Assembly (NCBI GenBank): GCA_900754795.1
Contig: CAAEEA010000059.1
Location: 1-44,954 of the forward strand
From: Clostridia bacterium
GTDB lineage: Bacteria; Bacillota; Clostridia; Peptostreptococcales; Anaerovoracaceae
DNA: 44,954 bases
Reading direction: 5' to 3'
The notes under the pieces were generated by a model. It had not been told where the DNA came from. It saw only the letters and a program-made list of their open reading frames with translations, and made no database searches. Positions 35,314 through 42,188 of the stretch are shown one piece after another (position 1 is the stretch's first letter; each line of letters begins with the position of its first letter). A program made the translations under genes and the position numbers.

Positions 35314-35383
35314 AACGTACAGAGCCGACGGAATAAAGACGGTAAAAGAACGGGAATCCGTAAAGAAAAAATGAGTAAACCCT

Positions 35384-35506
35384 ATGGAACGAAAGAAGAA
35401 ATCTCACAAATTTTTAACCGTGGTACTGTGCATTATTGCGCTCATTGCCATAGTGTTTGTCGCGGCAATCGTGAAGATGCTCCCGTTTCACTGTACTCCA
35501 TACTGA
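35384..35506 (+). CDS. 40-residue single-span membrane protein
   Basis: The product starts MERKKKSHKFLTVVLCIIAL, continues with a hydrophobic helix (IAIVFVAAIV) and ends KMLPFHCTPY. It has a basic N terminus, one membrane segment and a short tail with Cys and His. A terminator follows 33 bases downstream. The ribosome binding site is weak, which lowers confidence; an overlapping frame (35371-35526) is an alternative but lacks a site as well. Placed between two CsoR-type genes, it could belong to metal handling, but no operator is seen over its promoter. Confidence 0.45.
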   Translation: MERKKKSHKFLTVVLCIIALIAIVFVAAIVKMLPFHCTPY

Positions 35507-35538
35507 AAGATTGGGTTGAAAGCTGAAAACAGAATATT

Positions 35539-35574
35539 AAAAGGAGAGGATTTCTGCGGATCCTCTCCTTTTTA
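35539..35574 (+). terminator. Strong intrinsic terminator
   Basis: A perfect 13-bp repeat (35539-35551 and 35560-35572; GGAGAGGAT core, 8-base loop) ends in TTTTTAT. The opposite strand also ends in TTTTAAT, so it could terminate csoR too. Confidence 0.85.
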
Positions 35575-35636
35575 TCTTGAACAGCAGACTGTTGTCTGTC
35601 GAATTCCTGTGCGCAGCCTTATGGCGGTGTGCCGGT

Positions 35637-35912
35637 CTACTTCATGTTGGCAAAACGCTCAACGGCCTTGGTGAAATTCTCAATAGTCCTGTCGGCGTCA
35701 CCGTGTTCGATACCGTCTCTCACACAATGTTTTATGTGTCCTTCGAGTACCACCTGCCCCGCCTTGTGCAGAGCCGATTTGGCGGCGTTGATCTGCGCGA
35801 GAATATCCTCACAGGGCACGTCCTCGTCTACCATCCTGTCTATTGCCTGTATCTGACCGACTATCTTTTTAAATCTGCGGTGCAGATTATCCGCGTCCAT
35901 GCACTGTCTCAT
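35637..35912 (-). CDS. csoR: CsoR-family metal-sensing repressor
   Basis: The 91-residue all-helical regulator has the Cu(I) ligand set C34-H59-C63 (VPCEDILAQ and LEGHIKHCV), with exactly the 25- and 4-residue spacing of CsoR. CstR-type persulfide sensors lack the His. Cu(I) binding should release it from DNA and so switch on export. It probably represses its own promoter and that of the P-type ATPase, both with matching boxes. The start is ATG 35912, after GGAGGTAA. Confidence 0.9.
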   Translation of the reverse strand: MRQCMDADNLHRRFKKIVGQIQAIDRMVDEDVPCEDILAQINAAKSALHKAGQVVLEGHIKHCVRDGIEHGDADRTIENFTKAVERFANMK

Positions 35913-35953
35913 AGTTTACCTCCGTCCTCCTGACTACGCCTCTCACGGCAACA

Positions 35954-36005
35954 ATACCCATGGGGGTATGTGTATAATATAACCCTGCCGTGCGCGTCAT
36001 GTCAA
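35954..36005 (-). promoter_or_regulatory. Promoter and operator of csoR
   Basis: TTGACA (36005-36000), an 18-base spacer, and TATATT (35981-35976) are followed by the palindrome ATACCCATGGGGGTAT (35954-35969). It shares most bases with the box before the ATPase. Confidence 0.75.
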
Positions 36006-36014
36006 GGGTGACGT

Positions 36015-36896
36015 TCACTGTTTCTTTTGCCAGAACATTCTGTTGTTCTCAAAAGAGAAAGTCAGGATTCCTTCATCGCACATGCTCGAAAGGTATGAGC
36101 GTACCGTGCTTCCTATGAGCGCGTACTGCTGGGTGGACATCTGCAGTCCGTACACGTCGAAAATCTTTTTAAGCAGCGTCTCAAAGGTGACAGGCTCTCC
36201 GCACATGTCCAGGAGTTTTTCCTTTACATCCGTTATGGCTCTGATGTTCAGCTGTACAAGAGCCGCTACGTCTTCCGACGCCGGAGCGTGGGACGGCACA
36301 AAACGAGCCGCCTCGAGTTTCTCCACATTTTTAAGTGTCTGAAGAGCCATCTGAGGATCCCAGAGATAACCGACGCCGTATTTGGCAATAGTTTCCTCCG
36401 ATGAAACACAGTCCGCGATATAAGCTGTCTTGTCCGGGGTCAGAAATCCCGTCATCTCCGGACTGTGCCCGGGAAGTTCTATGATCTTCATTCCTTCCGG
36501 CAGGACATCATCGGTAAGAGGAAGCACCTCGCTTTCTGCCGCCATAAGAAACTTATTTCTGAGTTCTCTGAAAGGACGGCCTCCATAGAGTCCGGTCGGT
36601 TCCAGAACGGTCGACCCTGAATAGACCTGTTCGATTCCTTTCGCGTAAATCCTGCATCCGGTTTTTTGCTGCAGAAAACGATTGCCGCCTATGTGATCCG
36701 CGTGAGAATGGGTATTAAATATGCTCCTTAGAGTCCAGCCTTCTGCTTCAATAAGGCGGTAAACTTTTTTACCGGCGTCCTTGTCATTGCCGCTATCAAT
36801 AAGTACGACATCTTTTTCCCCGATTTTTACCAGTCCGATCTTAGCCGGACAGTCAAAATAAAAATCTTTTTCGGTTAACTGTATGAGCTCGTACAT
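36015..36896 (-). CDS. Metallo-beta-lactamase-fold hydrolase, fourth gene of the metNIQ operon
   Basis: The 293-residue protein has the MBL metal site THSHADHIGG (about 62-71), ELPGHSPEMTGFL, YIADCVSSEE, and VPSHAP for the last His. A C-terminal winged-helix-like region follows (about 220-290, GLQMSTQQYALIGSTVRSYL). The substrate is unknown; glyoxalase-II-like or other thioester/ester hydrolases share the fold. The ATG at 36896 is only two bases past the metQ stop, so it is co-transcribed with methionine uptake. A role in sulfur metabolism is a reasonable guess from context. Confidence 0.82.
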   Translation of the reverse strand: MYELIQLTEKDFYFDCPAKIGLVKIGEKDVVLIDSGNDKDAGKKVYRLIEAEGWTLRSIFNTHSHADHIGGNRFLQQKTGCRIYAKGIEQVYSGSTVLEPTGLYGGRPFRELRNKFLMAAESEVLPLTDDVLPEGMKIIELPGHSPEMTGFLTPDKTAYIADCVSSEETIAKYGVGYLWDPQMALQTLKNVEKLEAARFVPSHAPASEDVAALVQLNIRAITDVKEKLLDMCGEPVTFETLLKKIFDVYGLQMSTQQYALIGSTVRSYLSSMCDEGILTFSFENNRMFWQKKQ

Positions 36897-36898
36897 GA

Positions 36899-37720
36899 TC
36901 AGAACAGCGGTACTACGGCTCCGCCGTAAGTTTCTTCCATAAACTGTTTTACTTTGTCGGATGAAAGAGCGGCGACGAGAGCCTTGATCTTATCGCTGTT
37001 TTCATTGCCGTTTGCTGTTACGACAACGTTGGCGTACGCCTGGGCGGCGTCCGAGTCATCGGCTTCGACAGCAAGAGCGTCAGCCAGATCGAGTCCCGCG
37101 TCAATGGCGTAATTTCCGTTTATAACGGCCATGTCAACGTCAGAAAGCACCCTCGGGAGCTGAGCGGCTTCCATTTCAACGATCTCTATGTTGTGAGGGT
37201 TCTCTACCACATCCAGCTTGGTGGCAAGGAATCCGGCATCTGGATCAAGGGTGATGAGGCCTTCATCTTCGAGCAGTTTAAGAGCCCGTCCTTCATTAGT
37301 ACCGTCGTTAGGAACGGCGATCTGCGCTCCGTCGGCAAGAGCGTCAAGGGAAGAAGTCTTGCCCGCGTAGAGAGCGAAAGGCTCATAGTGGATACTGCCG
37401 GCGCTTACGAGATCAGTGCCGTTTTCTTCGTTATAGTTTTCAAGATAGCTGATGTGCTGATAATAGTTTGCGTCCAGTTCTCCTTCGGTCACGGCCTTGT
37501 TAGGCAGGATATAATCGTTATACTCTACGATTTCCAGAGTATATCCTTCTTCGGCAAGATCGTCTGCGATAACTTCGAGAACTTCAGCGTGGGGCGCCGG
37601 GGTTGCTCCTACTTTGATAGTGGTGTCGCTTCCGGTTTCTTTGCTTCCGCAGCCCGCGAGGGCGAAAGTCAGAGTCAGCGCCAGAACAAGTATCAGCGCG
37701 CGAGTGATGTTCTTTTTCAT
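36899..37720 (-). CDS. metQ: MetQ, methionine-binding lipoprotein
   Basis: MetQ captures methionine outside the membrane for the MetNI transporter. The 273-residue precursor has a lipoprotein signal ending LTFALAGC (lipobox LAGC, Cys24), then VGATPAPHAEVLEVIADDLA and NYYQHISYLENYNEENGTDL of the NlpA/MetQ family, and ends EETYGGAVVPLF. After cleavage it would be lipid-anchored. AAGGAGAG precedes the ATG at 37720. Confidence 0.94.
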   Translation of the reverse strand: MKKNITRALILVLALTLTFALAGCGSKETGSDTTIKVGATPAPHAEVLEVIADDLAEEGYTLEIVEYNDYILPNKAVTEGELDANYYQHISYLENYNEENGTDLVSAGSIHYEPFALYAGKTSSLDALADGAQIAVPNDGTNEGRALKLLEDEGLITLDPDAGFLATKLDVVENPHNIEIVEMEAAQLPRVLSDVDMAVINGNYAIDAGLDLADALAVEADDSDAAQAYANVVVTANGNENSDKIKALVAALSSDKVKQFMEETYGGAVVPLF

Positions 37721-37738
37721 GTTTGTCTCTCCTTAATA

Positions 37739-38401
37739 TTATTTCAGTCTTTTATCTAATTTCTTCGCCGCCATCATGCCTGTCTCCTGAAAGATCTGCA
37801 CGATGACAACGATGATAACGATAGTAATAAACATTACCTGATCATCATATCTGTAAAGGCCGTAGTTCATTGCGACGGCTCCCAGTCCGCCGCCGCCGAC
37901 AATCCCGGCCATGGCTGAATAGCCCAGGATAGTGGTAATTGAAATCGCCGCGCCGATTATAAGAGACGGCTTGGACTCAGGTATCAGGACTTTGTATATT
38001 ATCTGCCACGAAGAAGATCCCATAGACTGGGCGGCTTCCACGACGCCTTTGTCTATCTCGCTGAGAGACGACTCAACCATTCTTCCCACAAAAGGCGCCG
38101 CCGACACTACAAGGGGAACGATTACCGATGTCGGACCGACCATGGTGCCGACTATGGCCTGAGTTACAGGCAGCATCCAGATCAGCAGAATCAGAAACGG
38201 TATGGATCGGAAAATATTTACGATCACGCCCAGGACAGAATTGATCCAGCGGTTCGGACATATCCCGTCTTTTCCGGTTATATTCAGTATTACTCCGGTC
38301 GGAAGACCGATAATATATGAAAGCGCGGTGGAAAATATCACCATATATATGGTCTCCCAAAGGGAAATTCCCATAAGTTCTATCATCTCGTTAATCAACA
38401 T
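37739..38401 (-). CDS. metI: MetI, methionine ABC transporter permease
   Basis: The 220-residue membrane protein has about five helices and the permease EAA loop (VVEAAQSMGSSSWQIIYKVL, about 133-152) that contacts MetN. It begins MLINEMIELMGISLWETIYM, a typical MetI start. The start codon lies 11 bp inside the end of metN, so the two are coupled. Confidence 0.95.
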   Translation of the reverse strand: MLINEMIELMGISLWETIYMVIFSTALSYIIGLPTGVILNITGKDGICPNRWINSVLGVIVNIFRSIPFLILLIWMLPVTQAIVGTMVGPTSVIVPLVVSAAPFVGRMVESSLSEIDKGVVEAAQSMGSSSWQIIYKVLIPESKPSLIIGAAISITTILGYSAMAGIVGGGGLGAVAMNYGLYRYDDQVMFITIVIIVVIVQIFQETGMMAAKKLDKRLK

Positions 38402-39392
38402 TTAAGCCTTCCTCCTTGTATTTGACATTTTTGGAGTCAAGGTATTCCCTGATCTTTGCCGTGGTGGCCTCGTCTTCCGGAAGCTGAATGAGCATCTGGC
38501 CGAAAGCCACACCGTCGATATTCCTGGTATTGGCTCCGAGTATGTTCACATCGGTGTCACAGCTCCTGCTCAGCCCGGAAATTACGGGTTCAAAAGCAGA
38601 TGTTCCGTCGAATACCAGTCTCAGGCAGCGGAACCCTTCTGCTTCAGGCACGCCCTGGTTTTTTGGCAGTATGAGCTGTTTGGCAATATGCGACTTAGGC
38701 GCGGTGAACACATCCGTTACATAACCTTCTTCAACTATACGGCTTTTGTCTATTACCGCGACCTTGTTGCATATCTGCTCTATCACCCGCATTTCGTGGG
38801 TAATGACTATTATGGTTACTCCCATGGTTGTGTTTATCTCTTTCAGCAGATCGAGTATAGCCGAAGTCGTGTTTGGATCAAGGGCGCTGGTAGCCTCATC
38901 GCAGAGCAGCACTTTGGGATCTGTGGCAAGGGCTCTGGCAATGGCGACTCTCTGCTGCTGTCCGCCGGAAAGCTGTACCGGATAAGCTCCGGCCTTGTCT
39001 TCGAGGCCTACGGTCTTCAAAAGTCCGGCTGCTTTTTCACGGGCCTCTTTTTTGCCTGTGCCGGCAATTTCCAGCGGGTAGCATATATTATCGAGAGCCG
39101 TCCTCTGGCTCAGCAGATTAAAGTTCTGAAAGATCATAGACATGGACTGGCGCTTTTTGAGAAGTTCCTTGTGGCTGATGGCGCCCAGATCCACCCCGTC
39201 AAATATGACCTGTCCCTCCGTGGGTTTTTCGAGAAAATTGATACATCGTATAAGCGTGCTCTTGCCTGCCCCGCTGAGACCTATGATACCGAAGATGTCG
39301 CCGTCCTCAACGGTGAGACTGATGTCTTTGATGGCTTCTACTCTGTTTTTGCCGTTGTCATAGACCTTGCTCAAATGTTTTAATTCGATCAT
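38391..39392 (-). CDS. metN: MetN, methionine ABC transporter ATPase
   Basis: MetN powers methionine import. The 333-residue protein has Walker A GLSGAGKST (38-46), the signature LSGGQQQR, Walker B VLLCDEATSALDP and the H-loop ITHEM. The C-terminal NIL domain (about 260-333) binds methionine and shuts transport when the cell is full. It is preceded by AAAGG at moderate spacing and by the leader peptide and terminator described at 39420-39581. Order metN-metI-metQ-MBL. Confidence 0.96.
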   Translation of the reverse strand: MIELKHLSKVYDNGKNRVEAIKDISLTVEDGDIFGIIGLSGAGKSTLIRCINFLEKPTEGQVIFDGVDLGAISHKELLKKRQSMSMIFQNFNLLSQRTALDNICYPLEIAGTGKKEAREKAAGLLKTVGLEDKAGAYPVQLSGGQQQRVAIARALATDPKVLLCDEATSALDPNTTSAILDLLKEINTTMGVTIIVITHEMRVIEQICNKVAVIDKSRIVEEGYVTDVFTAPKSHIAKQLILPKNQGVPEAEGFRCLRLVFDGTSAFEPVISGLSRSCDTDVNILGANTRNIDGVAFGQMLIQLPEDEATTAKIREYLDSKNVKYKEEGLNVD

Positions 39393-39419
39393 GGGATCAT
39401 CCTTTCTGAAAATCGTTGA

Positions 39420-39451
39420 TAAAAAAAGCGGGAAGCTGTTGCCTCCCGCTT
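39420..39451 (-). terminator. Intrinsic terminator in the metNIQ leader (attenuator stem 3:4)
   Basis: On the minus strand an 11-bp stem (AAGCGGGAGGC at 39451-39441 and GCTTCCCGCTT at 39436-39426, one G-U pair, loop AACA) is followed by a T-run. It ends 28 bases before metN, between leader peptide and first gene, where it can only act as a conditional stop. Confidence 0.88.
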
Positions 39452-39563
39452 ATGGTCATCGTCTATGTGAAAAGTCACTCTGCAAAGATCATAAGGTTTG
39501 AAGCAACGCACGCGAAGTCATGCACATGGCCATGTCCATGCACATGCTCATCATCATTGCTCC
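39438..39563 (-). promoter_or_regulatory. Proposed methionine attenuator: alternative leader RNA pairings
   Basis: Three mutually exclusive pairings can be drawn by hand. Region 1 (GGAGCAAU, 39563-39556, codons 7-9) pairs with region 2 (GUUGCUUC, 39507-39500). Region 2 also pairs over 8 bp with GAGGCAAC (39445-39438), and its extension CUUAUG (39495-39490) with CAUAAG (39454-39449). Together these make a 14-bp antiterminator that takes up the 5' arm of the terminator. Region 2 spans codons 25-28, close to the leader stop, so a ribosome that finishes the peptide would cover it and let the terminator form. Stalling on the Met codons covers region 1 and frees region 2. Function is inferred. Confidence 0.65.
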
Positions 39564-39581
39564 AGAGGTAACCTTACGCAT
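39489..39581 (-). CDS. Met-rich leader peptide of the metNIQ operon (30 residues)
   Basis: The ORF starts at ATG 39581 after a strong AGGAAAGGAG and stops at TGA 39489. Residues 9-21 read MMMSMCMDMAMCM, so eight of 13 codons are ATG and two are TGC. The start (MRKVTSGA) and end (TSRALLQTL) are unremarkable; there is no signal peptide. Position, a good ribosome site, and a terminator between it and metN fit a leader peptide whose translation senses charged tRNA-Met. An alternative is a copper-binding Met/Cys peptide, since its promoter has a half-match to the CsoR box. Confidence 0.78.
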   Translation of the reverse strand: MRKVTSGAMMMSMCMDMAMCMTSRALLQTL

Positions 39582-39617
39582 AGCGGCTCTCCTTTCCTCA
39601 AATGTCCTGTTTTAACT

Positions 39618-39647
39618 ACAATACCCCATAGGGCTGGGCGTTGTCAA
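39618..39647 (-). promoter_or_regulatory. Promoter of the metNIQ leader transcript
   Basis: TTGACA (39647-39642), an 18-base spacer and TATTGT (39623-39618) lie just past the stop of the phosphohexomutase gene. The spacer includes CCCTATGGGGTAT, which matches one half of the CsoR-type boxes at 35066 and 35954 but is degenerate in the other half. Confidence 0.65.
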
Positions 39648-39656
39648 GGATTTTTT

Positions 39657-41174
39657 TCATTTAAGCCCGAATCCCGCCAGCGCCTGTTTCAGGATTTCAA
39701 AGATCTCTTTGCAGCTTCCTTCAGTCACTTCAATATTCAGCGGCATCTGAGGGTCGTGCAGGGATTTTCTGAGCAGGCACCAGCCTCTTAGCCCTCTGCC
39801 GCGGAAATTTATCCGCACTCCCTCGTAGTTTGGCTCCGCGAGGGAGGCTCCCACTCTCCTGCCCTCTTCTCCGGCGGCCCAGTCTCTGAGCGCTGCCAGC
39901 ACTCTGTCCGCGTAATCCGCAAAGTCCTCGCGTTCTATGGAAAACCTGTATTCCATAGCCTCTGCCGGTTCTTTAAGACTGGAAATAAGCGCGTCAATGC
40001 CTGCTCCCGCTTTTTTGAGCTGGGCCATCTTGATGACAATTTTAGTGGCCAGAAATGCTCCGTCATCGAGAAAATAATTTTCTTTGTACGCGGCGTGTCC
40101 GGACGTCTCTATGGCAAGCTGGCAGTCTACGCCCGAATCATTCAGTTCCACTGCTTTGTTGATGACGTTCCTGTAACCCCTCTTATATCTTAGGTGCTTC
40201 AGTCCGAGGCAATCCTGCAGATAATCGGTGAGCTGATCCGAAGTGATACTGTCAGTGACAACGGTGGTTCCGGGATGATCCGCGGCGATCAGCGCCGCGG
40301 CCATCGCCACTATGGCGTTGCGGCTTATCTCCCGTCCGCTGCTGTCTACGGCGGAAGATCTGTCTACATCGGTATCAAAAATCAGACCAAGGTCTGCTCT
40401 GTTTTCGACCACCGCGTTACTGACGGCCTCCATGGCTTTTTTATTTTCCGGATTTGGTTCATGATTAGGAAACATTCCGTCCGGTTCCAGATAAATGCTC
40501 CCTGTTGTATCCGCTCCCAGCGGGGCGAGAACTTTTGCCTCGTAAAATCCTCCCGCTCCGTTACCCGCGTCAACTATGATTTTCAGGCCGGCAAGGGGCT
40601 TATCTTTTTCTTTCACCCCTGTCTGTTCGGCGATCATCTGCCTGAGATGAGCAGAATATGTAGAAATCAGATCTTTTTTAACGACGTCTTTCGACTGTCC
40701 GCAAATATCTGAAGCGCGGGCGGCTTCGTCACTTTCCGCCGTTTCGATCAGCGCGCTTATATCCTTTTTGTCCAGTCCGCCATCCCTGCTGAAATATTTG
40801 AATCCGTTCCTGTTGTAAGGCAGGTGGCTGGCTGTTATCATAATTGCTCCGTCGCAGTCAAAGTCTTCAAACAATGTTGACATGAACATGGCGGGAGTCG
40901 AGGCAAGCCCGCAGTCATACACCCGGGCTCCCGCAGCCGCCAGACCGTCGCATACGGCTTTTTTCAGTTTTTCCGCCGTGATACGGCTGTCATGTCCGAC
41001 GGAGACGGTAAGATTGCCGCATGGACGGCCGTATTTTTCCGAAAGCCAGCGGGCAAAGGCAAAGGAAAGCCTCTTTGCTTCTTCCTCGCCGAGGTTTACC
41101 TTTTCCCCGAAAGCGGCCGCCGCTACTCCTCTTATATCGCTCCCGTTCTGGAGCGGCTTGTAATCTGCTCTCAT
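39657..41174 (-). CDS. Alpha-D-phosphohexomutase (phosphomannomutase/phosphoglucomutase family)
   Basis: The 505-residue protein interconverts hexose 1- and 6-phosphates. It has the four domains of the family: the phosphoserine loop MITASHLPYNRNGFKYF (about 115), the Mg2+ loop as DTDVDRSS instead of the usual DPDADR, the sugar-binding ETSGHAAYKENYFLDDG, and the phosphate-binding region near the C terminus (RGRGLRGWCLLRKSLHDP). Whether glucose, mannose or glucosamine is preferred cannot be told. It is the last gene of the nfo-buk-reductase array and starts 10 bp after the PF06541 gene. Confidence 0.88.
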   Translation of the reverse strand: MRADYKPLQNGSDIRGVAAAAFGEKVNLGEEEAKRLSFAFARWLSEKYGRPCGNLTVSVGHDSRITAEKLKKAVCDGLAAAGARVYDCGLASTPAMFMSTLFEDFDCDGAIMITASHLPYNRNGFKYFSRDGGLDKKDISALIETAESDEAARASDICGQSKDVVKKDLISTYSAHLRQMIAEQTGVKEKDKPLAGLKIIVDAGNGAGGFYEAKVLAPLGADTTGSIYLEPDGMFPNHEPNPENKKAMEAVSNAVVENRADLGLIFDTDVDRSSAVDSSGREISRNAIVAMAAALIAADHPGTTVVTDSITSDQLTDYLQDCLGLKHLRYKRGYRNVINKAVELNDSGVDCQLAIETSGHAAYKENYFLDDGAFLATKIVIKMAQLKKAGAGIDALISSLKEPAEAMEYRFSIEREDFADYADRVLAALRDWAAGEEGRRVGASLAEPNYEGVRINFRGRGLRGWCLLRKSLHDPQMPLNIEVTEGSCKEIFEILKQALAGFGLK

Positions 41175-41184
41175 AATTTCTCCT

Positions 41185-41556
41185 TCATGTGAATAATCTG
41201 AGCAGGCCCAGAAAAATAAGGCACAGCAAAAACCAGATCATCGTGTAGACGGGACAGATCTGTCCCAGTATATTAAACGGAACGGAGGAATAATCCCATA
41301 CATCCCATCCGAGCCGCAGATTGACTATGAGTCCCACAAAGAACTCATAAGCCGTTATCGTCAGCGCTCCCGCCGTGGCCGCCGCTATGAGGGGCAGCCT
41401 TGCGAGAGCTCCCTGCATATAATATATGGTCAGAACGCAGGCGCCTCCCGTCAGCACCATTGTCCAGTGGGTGTGACCCCGGAAAACAGTTTCCAGCAGC
41501 CCGTAGGCGAATCCGCCCAGAATAAATACCAGTCCTTCAAAAATCCTCTCGCTCAT
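41185..41556 (-). CDS. Putative ABC-transporter type IV membrane protein (PF06541-like)
   Basis: The 123-residue membrane protein has about four segments and the family pattern: FAYGLLETVFRGHTHWTMVL near the N terminus and LRLGWDVWDYSSVPFNILGQ near residue 82. The family is annotated as a transporter part by similarity only and the function is not known. The start codon (41556) lies within the inverted repeat CTCATAA/TTATGAG (41552-41570), and no good ribosome site is seen, so translation may be weak or dependent on upstream genes. Confidence 0.8.
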   Translation of the reverse strand: MSERIFEGLVFILGGFAYGLLETVFRGHTHWTMVLTGGACVLTIYYMQGALARLPLIAAATAGALTITAYEFFVGLIVNLRLGWDVWDYSSVPFNILGQICPVYTMIWFLLCLIFLGLLRLFT

Positions 41557-41585
41557 AAAATTATTATGAGTCCTGTGGATAATGG

Positions 41586-42188
41586 CTATGCGGTCGTGAG
41601 TTCCTTGATGATACCGGTAATTTTATCCTTTGCCTGTTCCATAATGGCCGGCACGTCGTTTCCGATTATGTCCAGCGCTTCGGCTGAGGCAAAGTATGTC
41701 TCCGGTATTCCGAAAAGGGCGCAGATCCCGCGGATATAATCATATCCGAAATTAAAATCTCCTATGACGCTGCCTGAAGTCGTCAGATATACAAGGGCTC
41801 CGGCGCGGCACTGTCCCTGCGGCACTCCCTGGGGACTGTATATAAAAGTCAGTCCGGTGACAGAACATTGCTCTATATAAGCTTTAAGCGCCGCCGGAAA
41901 AGAGAGATCCCAGTAAGGCGCTCCCACGAGTATCATGTCGGCGTCTATGAGCTGTCTGGCGAGGGCGAGCATCGGCGCGTCTTTGCGTCCGGCTCTCATA
42001 TATCCGTCTCTCCGGGCGAGAGTCTCGCCGTCGAGGGGACGAATGTCCGCCGAAGAAAGATCAACTTCTTCTATTGTCCAGTCGCCCTCTTTTACGGCTT
42101 TTTTAAATTTCGAGATAAAATCACGGCAGAGCTCTAGGGTTCTGGAATCTTCGCCTCTCATACAGGCATTTACGAATAAAAGTTTCAT
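41586..42188 (-). CDS. NAD(P)H-dependent FMN reductase/flavodoxin-fold oxidoreductase
   Basis: The 200-residue protein starts MKLLFVNACMRGEDSRTLEL, the phosphate-binding loop of the flavodoxin-like quinone/azo-reductase fold. It continues with LVGAPYWDLSFPAALKAYIE and TGLTFIYSPQGVPQG for FMN. It is probably a cytosolic FMN enzyme reducing quinones or similar acceptors; the substrate is unknown. Its ATG overlaps the butyrate kinase stop (ATGA), so they are coupled. Confidence 0.85.
   Translation of the reverse strand: MKLLFVNACMRGEDSRTLELCRDFISKFKKAVKEGDWTIEEVDLSSADIRPLDGETLARRDGYMRAGRKDAPMLALARQLIDADMILVGAPYWDLSFPAALKAYIEQCSVTGLTFIYSPQGVPQGQCRAGALVYLTTSGSVIGDFNFGYDYIRGICALFGIPETYFASAEALDIIGNDVPAIMEQAKDKITGIIKELTTA

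Noticed and set aside
35305..35526. 73-codon frame with Cys-rich stretch (YCAHCHSVC)
   Set aside because: It starts at TTG inside the inverted repeat without a ribosome site; the overlapping membrane-protein frame at 35384 is a more natural protein.
39393..39660. SAM riboswitch or T-box before metNIQ
   Set aside because: I looked for the SAM-I core and for the T-box sequence (UGGN-type conserved block before the terminator) and saw neither; the leader is occupied by the Met-rich ORF.
39498..39791. Plus-strand His-rich frame (HAHGHVHAHAHHH)
   Set aside because: The His run is only the complement of the repeated ATG/TGC codons of the leader peptide on the other strand; it has no ribosome site and runs antisense into the phosphohexomutase gene.
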